From assembly GCF_900078195.1 (NCBI RefSeq), contig NZ_FJVE01000007.1, positions 1,612,001 to 1,676,000 on the forward strand: a stretch of 64,000 nucleotides of DNA. The letters run 5' to 3'. How positions within the stretch are numbered: position 1 is the stretch's first letter; every line of letters starts with the position of its first letter. The stretch comes from Clostridium sp. Marseille-P299. Lineage in GTDB: Bacteria > Bacillota > Clostridia > Lachnospirales > Lachnospiraceae. Positions 17,888 through 27,005 of this stretch are shown here, piece by piece. The position numbers were made by a program, and so were the translations under genes. Under the pieces are notes generated by a model. It saw only the letters and a list, made by a program, of their open reading frames with translations, ran no database searches and was not told where the DNA came from.

Positions 17888-17899
17888 GAGGTGGATAGA

Positions 17900-18997
17900 A
17901 TGAATTTCAAAAACGAAAACAAATTCCAAAAAGATAAACAAAACGTTACATTAAATTCTCAAAACGATAATCTAAATGAATCAAGTTCAGAAGATAATTT
18001 ATTAGAAGTTAAGGACTTAGAGGTTTCATTTTTTACATATGCAGGTGAAGTAAAAGCGGTTAGAAAAATTAATTATTCCTTAAAAGCTGGGGAAGTAATG
18101 GGTATCGTAGGTGAGTCTGGTAGTGGTAAATCCGTATCATCCTATGGGCTTATGGGGATTATTCCCGACCCAGGAAAGATTATTGGTGGAAAAATTATTT
18201 TTGATGGGAAAGAAATCACCTCTTTAACAGAAAAAGAGATGTTAAAGATTCGAGGGAAAGAAATCGGTATGATATTCCAAGACCCAATGACTTCCTTAAA
18301 TCCTGTATTTACAGTTGGTAATCAAATCAATGAATCATTAAAAAAGCATACCTCTTTAAATAAAGAAGAACGTGAAAAACGAATTATTGAGTTATTCCAA
18401 TTAGTAGGTATTAATCAGCCAGAGAAGCGTATGAATCAATATCCCCATGAATTTTCTGGTGGTATGAGACAGCGTGTTATGATTGCAATGTCATTGGCTT
18501 GCAATCCAAAGTTATTAATAGCAGATGAACCAACAACTGCGCTGGATGTTACAATACAAGCACAAATTATTGAATTACTGAAAGAATTAAAAACTAAAAT
18601 AAATATGAGTATCATCTTCATCACCCATGATTTAGGTGTTATTTCTGAAATATGCGATCGAATTTCTGTAATGTACGCAGGTAATATTATTGAAACAGGT
18701 ACCGTTGATGATATCTTCTATAATCCAAAACATCCTTATACCTTAGGATTATTAAAATCAATCCCTAAAGTAAATACAGAAAGTCATGAACGATTAATAC
18801 CAATTGATGGTAACCCAGTGGACTTAATTCATCCACCAAAGGGGTGTGCATTTGCACCTCGTTGTAAGCAATGTATGAAAATTTGTATGGAAAAGGTACC
18901 TCCAATTTGTCATATTGAACCTGGGCATGATAGTAGTTGTTGGCTCAGCGTGAAAGAAGAATATGAAAAGGAGGTGGCAGCTCATGGGAACAAATAA
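17900..18997 (+). CDS. oppD: Peptide ABC transporter ATP-binding protein OppD
   Basis: This 365-residue ATPase has Walker A GESGSGKSV, Q-loop MIFQDPMTSLNP, signature FSGGMRQR, Walker B LLIADEPTTALD and switch FITHD. The C-terminal oligopeptide-transporter domain includes the Cys-containing segment CAFAPRCKQCMKIC, common in OppD/DppD. About 37 polar, Asn/Gln/Lys-rich residues precede the ABC domain. ATG 17900 follows AGGAGG (17886-17891) with 8-nt spacing. It overlaps oppF by 14 nt. Confidence 0.94.
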   Translation: MNFKNENKFQKDKQNVTLNSQNDNLNESSSEDNLLEVKDLEVSFFTYAGEVKAVRKINYSLKAGEVMGIVGESGSGKSVSSYGLMGIIPDPGKIIGGKIIFDGKEITSLTEKEMLKIRGKEIGMIFQDPMTSLNPVFTVGNQINESLKKHTSLNKEEREKRIIELFQLVGINQPEKRMNQYPHEFSGGMRQRVMIAMSLACNPKLLIADEPTTALDVTIQAQIIELLKELKTKINMSIIFITHDLGVISEICDRISVMYAGNIIETGTVDDIFYNPKHPYTLGLLKSIPKVNTESHERLIPIDGNPVDLIHPPKGCAFAPRCKQCMKICMEKVPPICHIEPGHDSSCWLSVKEEYEKEVAAHGNK

Positions 18998-19973
18998 AAC
19001 AGAAGAAAAATTAATAGAGATTAAGAATCTAAAAAAATATTTTCCAGTGAAAAATGGATTTATGAAAACAGCTCAAGTAAAAGCGGTTGATGATGTAAGC
19101 CTTTATATTAAAAAAGGTGAAACACTTGGATTAGTAGGTGAAAGTGGTTGTGGAAAGACAACATTAGGAAGAACCATTTTAAGACTTCATGAACCAACCT
19201 CTGGTCAAATACTATATCATGGCGAAGACATAACAAAAGAAAATATGTTGCCTTATCGTAGAAAAATGCAAATTATATTTCAGGATCCATATGCATCATT
19301 AAATCCTAGAATGACGGTTGGTGATATTATCGGGGAACCTCTTGATATCCACAAGATGTGTAAAGATAAAAAGGAACGCCAAGAAAAGATTTATCAATTG
19401 TTAGAAACTGTAGGTTTAAATAAGGAACACGCTGACCGTTATCCTCATGAATTTTCTGGTGGACAACGACAAAGAATTGGTATTGCAAGAGCATTAGCAG
19501 TTGATCCTGAGTTTATCGTTTGTGATGAGCCTATTTCAGCACTTGACGTGTCTATTCAAGCACAAATAGTTAATATGCTAGAAGATTTACAAGTAGAAAG
19601 AGGATTTACATATCTTTTTATCGCTCACGATTTATCCGTTGTACAACATATTAGTGATCGTATTGGTGTTATGTATTTGGGACATCTAGTTGAACTTACA
19701 AGTAGCAGTGAACTTTATAAAAAACCATTACATCCATATACGCAGACATTATTATCTGCGATACCAATTGCAGATCCGAAAACTAGTAGAACAAAGAAAC
19801 GAATGATTTTAAAGGGAGATATTCCAAGCCCTCTAAATCCACCAAGTGGATGTACATTCCGTACAAGGTGTCCATACGCTACAGAGCTATGTAGTAAAGA
19901 AGCTCCAAATTTAAGAGAATATGAAAGTGGTCATTTTGTCGCTTGTCATAACATTAAAAAAATCAATGGATAG
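18984..19973 (+). CDS. oppF: Peptide ABC transporter ATP-binding protein OppF
   Basis: This 329-residue partner of OppD has Walker A GESGCGKTT, Q-loop IIFQDPYASLNPRM, signature FSGGQRQR and Walker B FIVCDEPISALD. The C-terminal Cys segment is CTFRTRCPYATELC. The OppF-specific N-terminal KKYFPVKNGFMKTAQVKAVD is present. ATG 18984 is preferred because AAGGAGG (18968-18974) precedes it; ATG 18963 would sit upstream of that site. Confidence 0.94.
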   Translation: MGTNKTEEKLIEIKNLKKYFPVKNGFMKTAQVKAVDDVSLYIKKGETLGLVGESGCGKTTLGRTILRLHEPTSGQILYHGEDITKENMLPYRRKMQIIFQDPYASLNPRMTVGDIIGEPLDIHKMCKDKKERQEKIYQLLETVGLNKEHADRYPHEFSGGQRQRIGIARALAVDPEFIVCDEPISALDVSIQAQIVNMLEDLQVERGFTYLFIAHDLSVVQHISDRIGVMYLGHLVELTSSSELYKKPLHPYTQTLLSAIPIADPKTSRTKKRMILKGDIPSPLNPPSGCTFRTRCPYATELCSKEAPNLREYESGHFVACHNIKKING

Positions 19974-20023
19974 AGTTGCAGTTAATTGCATTCTATATAG
20001 AAACAATTTAAGAGGAGGATACT

Positions 20024-21691
20024 ATGAAAAATAAGTTTTTTAAAAAAGCAGTTGTTATGCTTTTAGCGGTTTCTATGCTAGGAACAACAATTTTAACCGG
20101 TTGTGGTAAGAAAGATGACTCAGTTTCTTCAGGTGGCAATGCAACCAAGCCAGAAGGAGATTATGGGATTAATGTTAGCGTTGGTCCAGAACCAGAGACC
20201 ATCGATCCAACCTTGAACACCGCTGTAGATGGTGGTACTTTAATTAATCATGCGTTTGAGGGATTAATGAAATTAGACCAAGAGGGAAATATTGTTGAAG
20301 GTATGGCTGAGAGTTACACGGTAAGTGAAGATAATCTTGTCTATACGTTTAAGATTCGTGATGATGCTAAATGGTCAGATGGAACAGACCTTACAGCAGA
20401 TGCCTTTGTATATTCTTGGCAAAGAGCTGTTGATCCAGCAACTGCTTCTGATTACAACTACATGATTGACATGGTAGTAAATGCAAATGAAATCATGGCG
20501 AACGAGAAAGATAAATCTGAATTAGGGATTAAAGCTCTTGATAGTAAGACATTAGAAGTTACATTAACAGTTGCAACACCTTATTTCTTAGAAATTTGTG
20601 CATTCCCAACAACATATCCATTAAGAGAAGATATTATCTCTGCAAACCCAGATACTTGGGCTACTGATCCAGCAACTTATATTGGAAATGGACCATATGT
20701 GTTAAAGTCTTGGACACATCAATCTGAAATGGTATATGAACAAAATCAATATTATTATGATGTTGATAAATTAGGACCAAAAACAATTAACTTTAAGTTA
20801 ATGGAAGATAATAATACAATTTTAGCATCTTTTGAAAATGGTGAAATCTTATTTGGTGATGATCTTCCTACAGCTGATGTAGAACGTATGACAGGTAATG
20901 GTTACTATGTGGAAGGTCAATTAGGAACTTATTTCCTTTGTTTAAATGTAGAAGTTGATGCTTTAAAAGATGTTAGAGTAAGAAAAGCATTGTCTCTTGC
21001 AATTGATAGACAATATGTTATTGATTATGTTTCTAAAGGTGGAGAGCAAGCAGCAGATACATTTGTTGCAACTGGTTTAACAGATGAAGATACTACAAAA
21101 GAATTCCACGATGTAGCGAATAAGTGGTATAGTGTAGATCCTGCTGATTATGATAAAAATGTAGAAGAAGCAAAGAAACTTTTAGCAGAAGCTGGCTATC
21201 CAAATGGTGAAGGTTTCCCAACCATTGAGTACATGATAAACTCTTCTTCCGCACACCAAGAAATCGCAGAAGCAATTACATATATGTGGAAAGAAAAACT
21301 TGATATTAACTCATCAATTTCTGCACAAGATTGGGCTGTATTTATCGGAACAAGAGATGCAGGGGACTATCAAATCGCACGTCATGGTTGGTTAGCAGAT
21401 TACAATGATCCAATTTCCTTCCTTGATATGTGGGTTACAAATGGTGGAAACAATGATGCAAATTACTCAAATCCAAAATACGATGAATTAATTGCAAAAG
21501 TAAAAGCGTCTAGTGATAGAGCTGAAAGAATTGCATACATGCATCAAGCAGAAGATATTTTAGGAGAAGATATGCCAATTATCCCAATTTACTTCTATAC
21601 AGATAAATATTTAAAAGCTGATAAGTTGAAAGGGTTCTATACTTCACCACTAGGATTTAAATTCTTTAAATTTGCATACGTAGAAGAGTAG
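20024..21691 (+). CDS. oppA: Oligopeptide-binding lipoprotein OppA
   Basis: This 555-residue class-C substrate-binding protein has a signal peptide and lipobox LTGC (Cys27). It shows family 5 motifs: VGPEPETIDPTLNTAVDGG and YTFKIRDDAKWSDGTDLTAD near the N-terminus, and RVRKALSLAIDRQYVIDYV in the middle. It delivers peptides to OppBCDF. It is last in the operon, with AGAGGAGG upstream and a terminator downstream. OppA is favoured over DppA because of length and sequence feel, but peptide length preference is not determinable. Confidence 0.92.
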   Translation: MKNKFFKKAVVMLLAVSMLGTTILTGCGKKDDSVSSGGNATKPEGDYGINVSVGPEPETIDPTLNTAVDGGTLINHAFEGLMKLDQEGNIVEGMAESYTVSEDNLVYTFKIRDDAKWSDGTDLTADAFVYSWQRAVDPATASDYNYMIDMVVNANEIMANEKDKSELGIKALDSKTLEVTLTVATPYFLEICAFPTTYPLREDIISANPDTWATDPATYIGNGPYVLKSWTHQSEMVYEQNQYYYDVDKLGPKTINFKLMEDNNTILASFENGEILFGDDLPTADVERMTGNGYYVEGQLGTYFLCLNVEVDALKDVRVRKALSLAIDRQYVIDYVSKGGEQAADTFVATGLTDEDTTKEFHDVANKWYSVDPADYDKNVEEAKKLLAEAGYPNGEGFPTIEYMINSSSAHQEIAEAITYMWKEKLDINSSISAQDWAVFIGTRDAGDYQIARHGWLADYNDPISFLDMWVTNGGNNDANYSNPKYDELIAKVKASSDRAERIAYMHQAEDILGEDMPIIPIYFYTDKYLKADKLKGFYTSPLGFKFFKFAYVEE

Positions 21692-21806
21692 GAAGTATAA
21701 AATATTCCCAAAACTAAAAGACTAATAACCAAAAAATATATCAAGTTTACTTATGTAATTGGTTGAAATACAAAAATAACAAAGTAGTAAAAAATGAAAA
21801 TTGATA

Positions 21807-21851
21807 AAAATGGCTTTCTGTGACAAAATAATCATAGAAAGCTATTTTTTT
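21807..21851 (+). terminator. Intrinsic terminator after oppA
   Basis: AAAATGGCTTTCT (21807-21819) pairs with AGAAAGCTATTTT (21836-21848 region), then T-rich sequence. It separates the importer operon from the rplS promoter. Confidence 0.82.
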
Positions 21852-21854
21852 GTA

Positions 21855-21883
21855 TTGCATTCAAGAAATCAATATGTTATAAT
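21855..21883 (+). promoter_or_regulatory. Sigma-A promoter for rplS
   Basis: TTGCAT (21855-21860), 17 nt, TATAAT (21878-21883), with TG at the extended -10 position. The start near 21890 falls just before the L19 leader. Confidence 0.75.
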
Positions 21884-21889
21884 ATCAAA

Positions 21890-21968
21890 TTGTGAGACGA
21901 GATGTTCCTCTGTACAGGAGTGAAAAACACATAGAATAAGACGTAGTAAGAACATCTAAATTTTAAGG
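21890..21968 (+). ncRNA. Ribosomal protein L19 leader RNA
   Basis: The closing stem is AGATGTTC (21900-21907) with GAACATCT (21950-21957), enclosing a small CCT...AGG hairpin. This matches the short L19 leader described upstream of rplS in Firmicutes, thought to mediate autogenous control by L19. The Shine-Dalgarno sequence AAGGAGG follows directly. Confidence 0.75.
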
Positions 21969-21978
21969 AGGTCACAAC

Positions 21979-22326
21979 ATGAACAATATTATTAAAAGCA
22001 TTGAAAATGCACAATTAAAAGAAAATATCGCTGAATTCGCAGTAGGTGATACAATTAAAGTTTACGCTAAAGTTAAAGAAGGTAACCGTGAAAGAACTCA
22101 GGTTTTCGAAGGCGTTGTTTTAAAAAGACAAAACGGTGGAGCTAGAGAAACTTTCACAGTAAGAAAAACTTCTAATGGTGTAGGCGTTGAAAGAACTTGG
22201 CCAGTACACTCTCCAATCGTTGAGAAGATTGAAGTTGTTAGACGTGGTAAGGTTAGAAGAGCTAAATTAACATACTTACGTGATAGAGTTGGTAAGAAGG
22301 CTAAGGTTAAAGAATTAGTTAAATAA
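21979..22326 (+). CDS. rplS: 50S ribosomal protein L19
   Basis: This 115-residue protein matches L19 along its full length: [50 protein letters not shown] and a basic C-terminus [17 protein letters not shown]. It lies at the 30S-50S interface. It is normally next to trmD; here the five-gene peptide importer intervenes, so it has its own promoter and leader. Confidence 0.98.
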   Translation: MNNIIKSIENAQLKENIAEFAVGDTIKVYAKVKEGNRERTQVFEGVVLKRQNGGARETFTVRKTSNGVGVERTWPVHSPIVEKIEVVRRGKVRRAKLTYLRDRVGKKAKVKELVK

Positions 22327-22337
22327 TTTGCCACATA

Positions 22338-22404
22338 AGGTATGATTTATAAAGAGGTTGTTTAAAAGAATTCTTTTAGACGACCTCTTTCTTCTTTCAT
22401 ACCT
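22338..22404 (+). terminator. Nested terminator hairpin after rplS
   Basis: An inner stem AAGAGGTTGTTTAAAAG pairs with CTTTTAGACGACCTCTT (about 22351-22389). It is enclosed by AGGTATGA (22338-22345) and TCATACCT (22397-22404). T-rich sequence follows the inner stem. The remaining 175 bases before the lepB promoter contain nothing else I can identify. Confidence 0.7.
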
Positions 22405-22579
22405 ATTGATTATAGGATGTGCACTTGTGCAAATGAAAGAGTAAGTTATACAAATTCATAGTGCGCCAAAACGACTGTGCTTAGCAGTTATATATAACTA
22501 TTGTGATAAGATTCGTAGTACGATTGATTGAAACAAATGATATTATCTATAAATATAAAGAATCCTGTAGTATTTATGT

Positions 22580-22607
22580 TTGAAAATATTAAAAGATTCG
22601 TTATAAT
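22580..22607 (+). promoter_or_regulatory. Sigma-A promoter for lepB-rbgA-rnhB
   Basis: TTGAAA (22580-22585), 16 nt, TATAAT (22602-22607), 35 nt upstream of the lepB start. Confidence 0.65.
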
Positions 22608-22642
22608 ATATGTATTAAAAAAGGCAAAAGGTGTTTGAAATT

Positions 22643-23344
22643 ATGAGATATGATTTTGAAAAAGATCCGAAACGTGTCAAGATAAATAAGATTGTAAAAA
22701 GGACAATCATTTGGATTGTTGAAATTGCAGCAGTTATATTACTGGCTTATTTTATTGTAAATTTTGCATTTGAACGTACACGAATGCTTGGTTCATCCAT
22801 GGAAAATACTTTACAAGAGGATGACAAAATTATAATTAGTAAACTAGCATATTGGAAGAGAGACCCAAAAAGGTTTGATGTAATTGTTTTTAAACAAAGT
22901 GGAAGTGAGCATAGTTATTATAATATAAAACGCGTAATAGGACTACCTGGAGAGACCGTCCAGATCATTGATGGTGAAGTTTACATTGATGGTGAATTAC
23001 TAGAGGAACCAATGAATGTAGAGCCTATTAACATTCCTGGCCTTGCGGAAGAAAAAATTGTATTAGAAGACGATGAATATTTTGTACTAGGCGATAATCG
23101 CAATAATAGTGAAGATTCTAGATTTTTTAACATCGGAAACGTAGTACGTGGTGATATTATCGGTAAAGCTTGGATTACGTTAGATCCACTTGAAATTATA
23201 AATAAGATGAATATGAAACCATCATCATCTGAGGATGGAATAACAGAGGAAACAACAGATGAAACCACTGGGGAAAACACAATTGATTCTACTACAGATG
23301 AATCTAAGGATGCCTTAAGTGGTAACACTAATATAGATAATTAA
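22643..23344 (+). CDS. lepB: Signal peptidase I
   Basis: This 233-residue membrane serine protease removes signal peptides of exported proteins. A short cytoplasmic head and one span (IIWIVEIAAVILLAYFIV) precede the catalytic domain. The nucleophile Ser is in MLGSSMENTL, the general-base Lys in NIKRVIGLPGE, and box E is LGDNRNNSEDSR. The last 40 or so residues are an unusual Ser/Thr/Glu/Asp-rich tail, probably outside the membrane. ATG 22643 gives the compact start; GTG 22631 overlaps the Shine-Dalgarno-like AAAAGGTG. A second signal peptidase domain is encoded at 42271-43062. Confidence 0.94.
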   Translation: MRYDFEKDPKRVKINKIVKRTIIWIVEIAAVILLAYFIVNFAFERTRMLGSSMENTLQEDDKIIISKLAYWKRDPKRFDVIVFKQSGSEHSYYNIKRVIGLPGETVQIIDGEVYIDGELLEEPMNVEPINIPGLAEEKIVLEDDEYFVLGDNRNNSEDSRFFNIGNVVRGDIIGKAWITLDPLEIINKMNMKPSSSEDGITEETTDETTGENTIDSTTDESKDALSGNTNIDN

Positions 23345-23387
23345 ATAGGAAGTGATTGCACAAACGTGCAAAGAATGGAGTAATAAT

Positions 23388-24254
23388 ATGCATTTTCAAT
23401 GGTACCCTGGTCATATGACCAAGGCAAAGAGACAGATGCAGGAGGATATAAAATTAATTGATGTAGTGATTGAACTTGTTGATGCAAGAATTCCCTACAG
23501 TAGTAAAAATCCTGACATCGATGACTTAGCAAAAAACAAATCAAGAATTCTATTGCTAAACAAATATGATATGGCAGATCCAAAAGTAACGGAGCAATGG
23601 AAGGCTTATTATGAGAATAAAGGATATTTTGTTGCACTGGTTAACTCAAAAGCAGGTAGCGGTGTAAAAAATGTCCATGAAGTAATTAAATTGGCTTGTA
23701 AAGAAAAAATTGAAAGAGACCGTAAACGTGGTATTTTAAATCGCCCAATTCGTGCAATGATTGTTGGTATTCCTAATGTTGGGAAGTCAACCTTTATTAA
23801 CAGCTTTGCAGGTAGAGCAGTGACTAAAACAGGAAATAAGCCAGGTGTAACAAAAGGTAAACAATGGATTAAACTTAATAAAAACGTTGAACTTCTTGAT
23901 ACTCCAGGTATTCTTTGGCCTAAGTTTGAGGATCAAAACGTTGGAATGAGAATCGCTTTTATTGGTTCTATTAATGATGATATTTTACAACCAACGGATT
24001 TAGCATATGAGTTATGTAAGTTTTTAGTTTCAAATTATAAAGGCGCTTTAGAAAGTAAGTATGGAATTGAAGAATCTGAAGATGGTGTCTTGACTTTAAA
24101 TCGTATTGCAGAAAAGAGAGCTTGCTTACTAAAAGGTGGAGCACTTGATCTTTTAAAAGCCTCTGGATTTGTGTTAGACGATTTTAGAAATGGTCGTATT
24201 GCAAAAATTACATTAGAAAAACCAGAAGAGGATAGCAATGGAGAAAATATCTGA
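23388..24254 (+). CDS. rbgA: Ribosome biogenesis GTPase A (circularly permuted)
   Basis: This 288-residue GTPase (YlqF) acts in late 50S maturation. The G motifs are permuted: G4 LLNKYDMAD precedes G1 GIPNVGKST and G3 DTPG. The N-terminus MHFQWYPGHMTKAKRQM is diagnostic. ATG 23388 follows AATGGAG with proper spacing. It overlaps rnhB by 17 nt, a common rbgA-rnhB arrangement. Confidence 0.97.
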   Translation: MHFQWYPGHMTKAKRQMQEDIKLIDVVIELVDARIPYSSKNPDIDDLAKNKSRILLLNKYDMADPKVTEQWKAYYENKGYFVALVNSKAGSGVKNVHEVIKLACKEKIERDRKRGILNRPIRAMIVGIPNVGKSTFINSFAGRAVTKTGNKPGVTKGKQWIKLNKNVELLDTPGILWPKFEDQNVGMRIAFIGSINDDILQPTDLAYELCKFLVSNYKGALESKYGIEESEDGVLTLNRIAEKRACLLKGGALDLLKASGFVLDDFRNGRIAKITLEKPEEDSNGENI

Positions 24255-24993
24255 GATAAAAGAAAAATTTGCACTTGCTAGCGAAGCTGAATTAGTCGAT
24301 ATGATAAGTAAATACCAAGCAGATGAACGTGCTGGTGTGATTCGTATTGTGGAGTCCTATCAAAAGCAATTAGATAAATTAGCGAAGGAACGAATACGTC
24401 TTGAAAGTATGAAAGAATTTGAACATAAATATAGTGATTATACTTATATTTGTGGTATCGATGAGGTAGGTAGAGGACCACTTGCGGGTCCTGTAATCGC
24501 TTGTGCTGTTATCCTTCCAAAAGACTGTGAAATTCTTTATATCAATGATTCAAAACAACTCAGTGAAAAAAAGAGAGAAGAGTTGTATGATGAAATCATG
24601 GAGAAAGCAATTAGTGTTGGAATAGGTAGTGCATCTCATGAGACAATTGATAATATTAATATTTTACAGGCAACTTATGAGGCTATGAGACAAGCAATCT
24701 CAAAATTAAGCGTTGTGCCTGATGTTTTACTAAATGATGCCGTTCATATTCCAGAAGTTACAACAAAACAAGTGTCTATTATAAAAGGTGATGCTAGAAG
24801 TGTTTCAATTGCTGCGGCAAGTATCGTAGCAAAAGTCACAAGAGATCGATTAATGGTTCAGTATGATGAGATATTTCCTGGATATGATTTTGCTTCAAAT
24901 AAAGGATATGGTTCTGCAAAGCATATTGCCGCATTAAAAGAATTAGGACCATCACCAATTCATCGAAGAAGCTTTATAAAAAACTTTTTATAA
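24238..24993 (+). CDS. rnhB: Ribonuclease HII
   Basis: This 251-residue enzyme removes RNA from RNA:DNA hybrids, including single ribonucleotides. Signature YICGIDEVGRGPLAGPV carries the first catalytic Asp-Glu pair, and LLNDAVHIP and AAASIVAKVTRDRLM complete the RNase HII pattern. About 65 residues of charged, helical sequence precede the domain, like the N-terminal extension of Bacillus RnhB. GAGGATAG lies upstream inside rbgA. Confidence 0.96.
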   Translation: MEKISEIKEKFALASEAELVDMISKYQADERAGVIRIVESYQKQLDKLAKERIRLESMKEFEHKYSDYTYICGIDEVGRGPLAGPVIACAVILPKDCEILYINDSKQLSEKKREELYDEIMEKAISVGIGSASHETIDNINILQATYEAMRQAISKLSVVPDVLLNDAVHIPEVTTKQVSIIKGDARSVSIAAASIVAKVTRDRLMVQYDEIFPGYDFASNKGYGSAKHIAALKELGPSPIHRRSFIKNFL

Positions 24994-25060
24994 GAAGATA
25001 TCAACTAATATCTATCATGAGAAGCTAATATTAAAAATTTTCAATAAGAACATATTAACA

Positions 25061-25141
25061 AATACTTCTTATAAAAAGGTATTATCGAATACTTTTCATG
25101 AGAATCTATCTTACAATACTTTTTGTAAAAGTGTAAACTTA
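25061..25141 (+). repeat. Three 27-bp degenerate tandem repeats
   Basis: AATACTT begins units at 25061, 25088 and 25115, exactly 27 bp apart, each followed by a T-rich then A-rich segment. Similar but weaker sequence precedes the first unit. It lies between rnhB and the FlhB-like gene. Confidence 0.6.
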
Positions 25142-25160
25142 CATCATATGGGGGTTAGGT

Positions 25161-25484
25161 ATGCAAGATAAAAAAACAAATGTAAATTTAGAGAACCAAA
25201 GTTCAAATCAAAGAAAAGCAGCAGTTGCATTGTCCTATGAACCCGATGATGACGCACCTAGAATTATTGCAAGTGGTAGAGGCTATTTAGCAGATAAAAT
25301 AATAGAGGTTGCAAAAGATTCAGAGATACCGATTCATACGGATGGGAGTCTTACCAATACTTTATCAAAATTAGAAATTGGTGATTATATACCTAAGGAG
25401 CTGTATGAAGTAGTGGCAGAAGTTATGGTATTTGTTGATAAAATGGACAAAATGAAAGGAAAGGTCTATACTAAGGAGGGATAA
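25161..25484 (+). CDS. FlhB C-terminal-domain-like protein (YlqH type)
   Basis: This 107-residue soluble protein resembles the cytoplasmic C-terminal domain of FlhB/EscU export-switch proteins (KAAVALSYEPDDDAPRIIASG, then YLADKIIEVAKDSEIPIHTD). It lacks the membrane domain and the self-cleaving NPTH motif is not seen. Stand-alone versions occur next to rnhB in Bacillus (ylqH) and many Clostridia. Their role is unknown. It shares a short spacing with yraN downstream. Confidence 0.85.
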   Translation: MQDKKTNVNLENQSSNQRKAAVALSYEPDDDAPRIIASGRGYLADKIIEVAKDSEIPIHTDGSLTNTLSKLEIGDYIPKELYEVVAEVMVFVDKMDKMKGKVYTKEG

Positions 25485-25489
25485 ATCTT

Positions 25490-25849
25490 TTGCAATATAA
25501 GAATAAACGTATTCTTGGTAACGAGAAGGAGATAGAAGCCTGTGAGTACCTAATTCAAAATGGTTATGAAATTCTTGAACATAATTTTAGGTGCAAAACT
25601 GGTGAAATAGATATTATTGCAAAAGAAAAAGAATATCTTGTTTTTGTGGAAGTAAAGTTCCGTAGTAATACGAAAACTGGACAACCACATGAAGCGGTAG
25701 ATATAAGAAAGATGAAACGAATCATCTTAACTGCAAAGTATTACATGTACCTTCATGGATATTCTGAGTTTATACCTTGTAGATTTGATGTAATTGTCCA
25801 GTTAGATAATCACATAGAATTAATTAAAAATGCATTTGATGCATTTTAG
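25490..25849 (+). CDS. YraN-family (UPF0102) putative endonuclease
   Basis: This 119-residue protein has the PD-(D/E)XK-type fold of the YraN family. FRCKTGEIDIIAKEKEYLVFVEVKFR contains the Asp and Glu-x-Lys positions (quoted in parts: GEIDIIA and FVEVKFR). It is often encoded beside rnhB. TTG 25490 is the start because AAGGAGGG (25473-25480) precedes it by 9 nt and no ATG fits. Confidence 0.9.
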   Translation: MQYKNKRILGNEKEIEACEYLIQNGYEILEHNFRCKTGEIDIIAKEKEYLVFVEVKFRSNTKTGQPHEAVDIRKMKRIILTAKYYMYLHGYSEFIPCRFDVIVQLDNHIELIKNAFDAF

Positions 25850-25944
25850 AACATATTTCAATTCAGAAGTCTTAGAACAATAAAAATGGTTAAGAATGTA
25901 ATAAGATAATTTTACCATTGATAAAATGAAAGGTAGGAAATCAG

Positions 25945-26787
25945 ATGGCAGATAAAGTAATCAATGAATTTACCATCCTGGCAAATGTAGAGTCTACCCC
26001 TTATCTAAAGTTTCCTGTATTAGAACAGTTTGATTTTATTAAACATGGTTTTTCCACAAAGCTTGGAGGCGTTAGTAAAGGAATATATGAGTCTATGAAC
26101 CTTGGTTTTCATCGAGGAGATGAAGATAGTAACGTTAGAGAAAACTATGAACGTATTTGTAATAGCATCGGTATTCGTGCAAATGATTTAGTTTTTACAG
26201 ATCAAGTGCATAAAGCAAATGTTCGAGTTGCTACAAAAGATGACCTAGGGAAAGGAATCATTCGTCCAAGAGATTATAAAGAAATTGATGGACACATTAC
26301 AAATGAACCAGGGGTTCCTTTGCTTGTGTTTGCGGCAGACTGTGTTCCAATATATTTTGTCGACCCAGTAAAGAAAGCGATTGGGGTAACACATTCCGGT
26401 TGGAGAGGTACTGTACAAAAGATTGGTAAAGTTACTGTAAAAGAGATGGAAACAAACTATGGCAGTAATCCAAAAGATATTGTTGCAGTAATTGGCCCTT
26501 GTATTTGCAAGGATTGTTATGAAGTAAGTAAAGATGTTGCAGATGCTTTTGCAAAGGAATTTAATCAACAAGAAGTGGATGCTTTTTTAGAAGCAAAGCC
26601 AGACGGTAAGTATCAACTTGATCTATGGGAAGCCAATCGTTTGATTTTACTGGATGCAGGATTAACGAAGGAACACATTACAGTTTCAGCTGTTTGTACT
26701 ATGTGCAATTCAGATTTATTATATTCCCACCGTAAAAGTGGTGATAAACGAGGAAGTTTAGCTGGATTTTTATCAATCAATGATTAA
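25945..26787 (+). CDS. PgeF/YfiH-family multicopper-oxidase-like (laccase-domain) protein
   Basis: This 280-residue protein has the YfiH core: HGFSTKLGGVSKGIYESMNL, TDQVHKANV with the first metal-ligand His, FAADCVPIYF with the ligand Cys, and THSGWRGTVQKI with the second His. Family members have been assigned polyphenol oxidase, purine nucleoside phosphorylase and peptidoglycan-editing activities. The substrate here is not determinable. AAAGGTAGG lies upstream. Confidence 0.88.
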   Translation: MADKVINEFTILANVESTPYLKFPVLEQFDFIKHGFSTKLGGVSKGIYESMNLGFHRGDEDSNVRENYERICNSIGIRANDLVFTDQVHKANVRVATKDDLGKGIIRPRDYKEIDGHITNEPGVPLLVFAADCVPIYFVDPVKKAIGVTHSGWRGTVQKIGKVTVKEMETNYGSNPKDIVAVIGPCICKDCYEVSKDVADAFAKEFNQQEVDAFLEAKPDGKYQLDLWEANRLILLDAGLTKEHITVSAVCTMCNSDLLYSHRKSGDKRGSLAGFLSIND

Positions 26788-26884
26788 GATAGGGATGATA
26801 TATTATTTTAAATCAAGAATAAGATGAAAAATATTATTAGAAATCCTTGCACATATGTAGCTATTATTATAAACTTGTTAAGTA

Positions 26885-26914
26885 TATATTTTTAGAGTGA
26901 ATTCTAAAAATATA
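26885..26914 (+). promoter_or_regulatory. Hairpin in the leuS upstream region
   Basis: TATATTTTTAGA (26885-26896) pairs perfectly with TCTAAAAATATA (26903-26914) around a 6-nt loop. No U tract follows, so it is not a clear terminator. No T-box features (specifier loop, AGGGTGGNACCGCG) are present upstream of leuS. Confidence 0.4.
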
Positions 26915-27005
26915 GTAACGTAAGTGTTTATACATTTTAATTAACATATACGATATATTTTCATATATTTATATTTATTTTAAATACATTTATGGAGGAA
27001 CAACA

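Noticed and set aside
26788..27005. T-box leader upstream of leuS
   Set aside because: The conserved T-box sequence and specifier stem are absent, and only a simple hairpin without a U tract is present.
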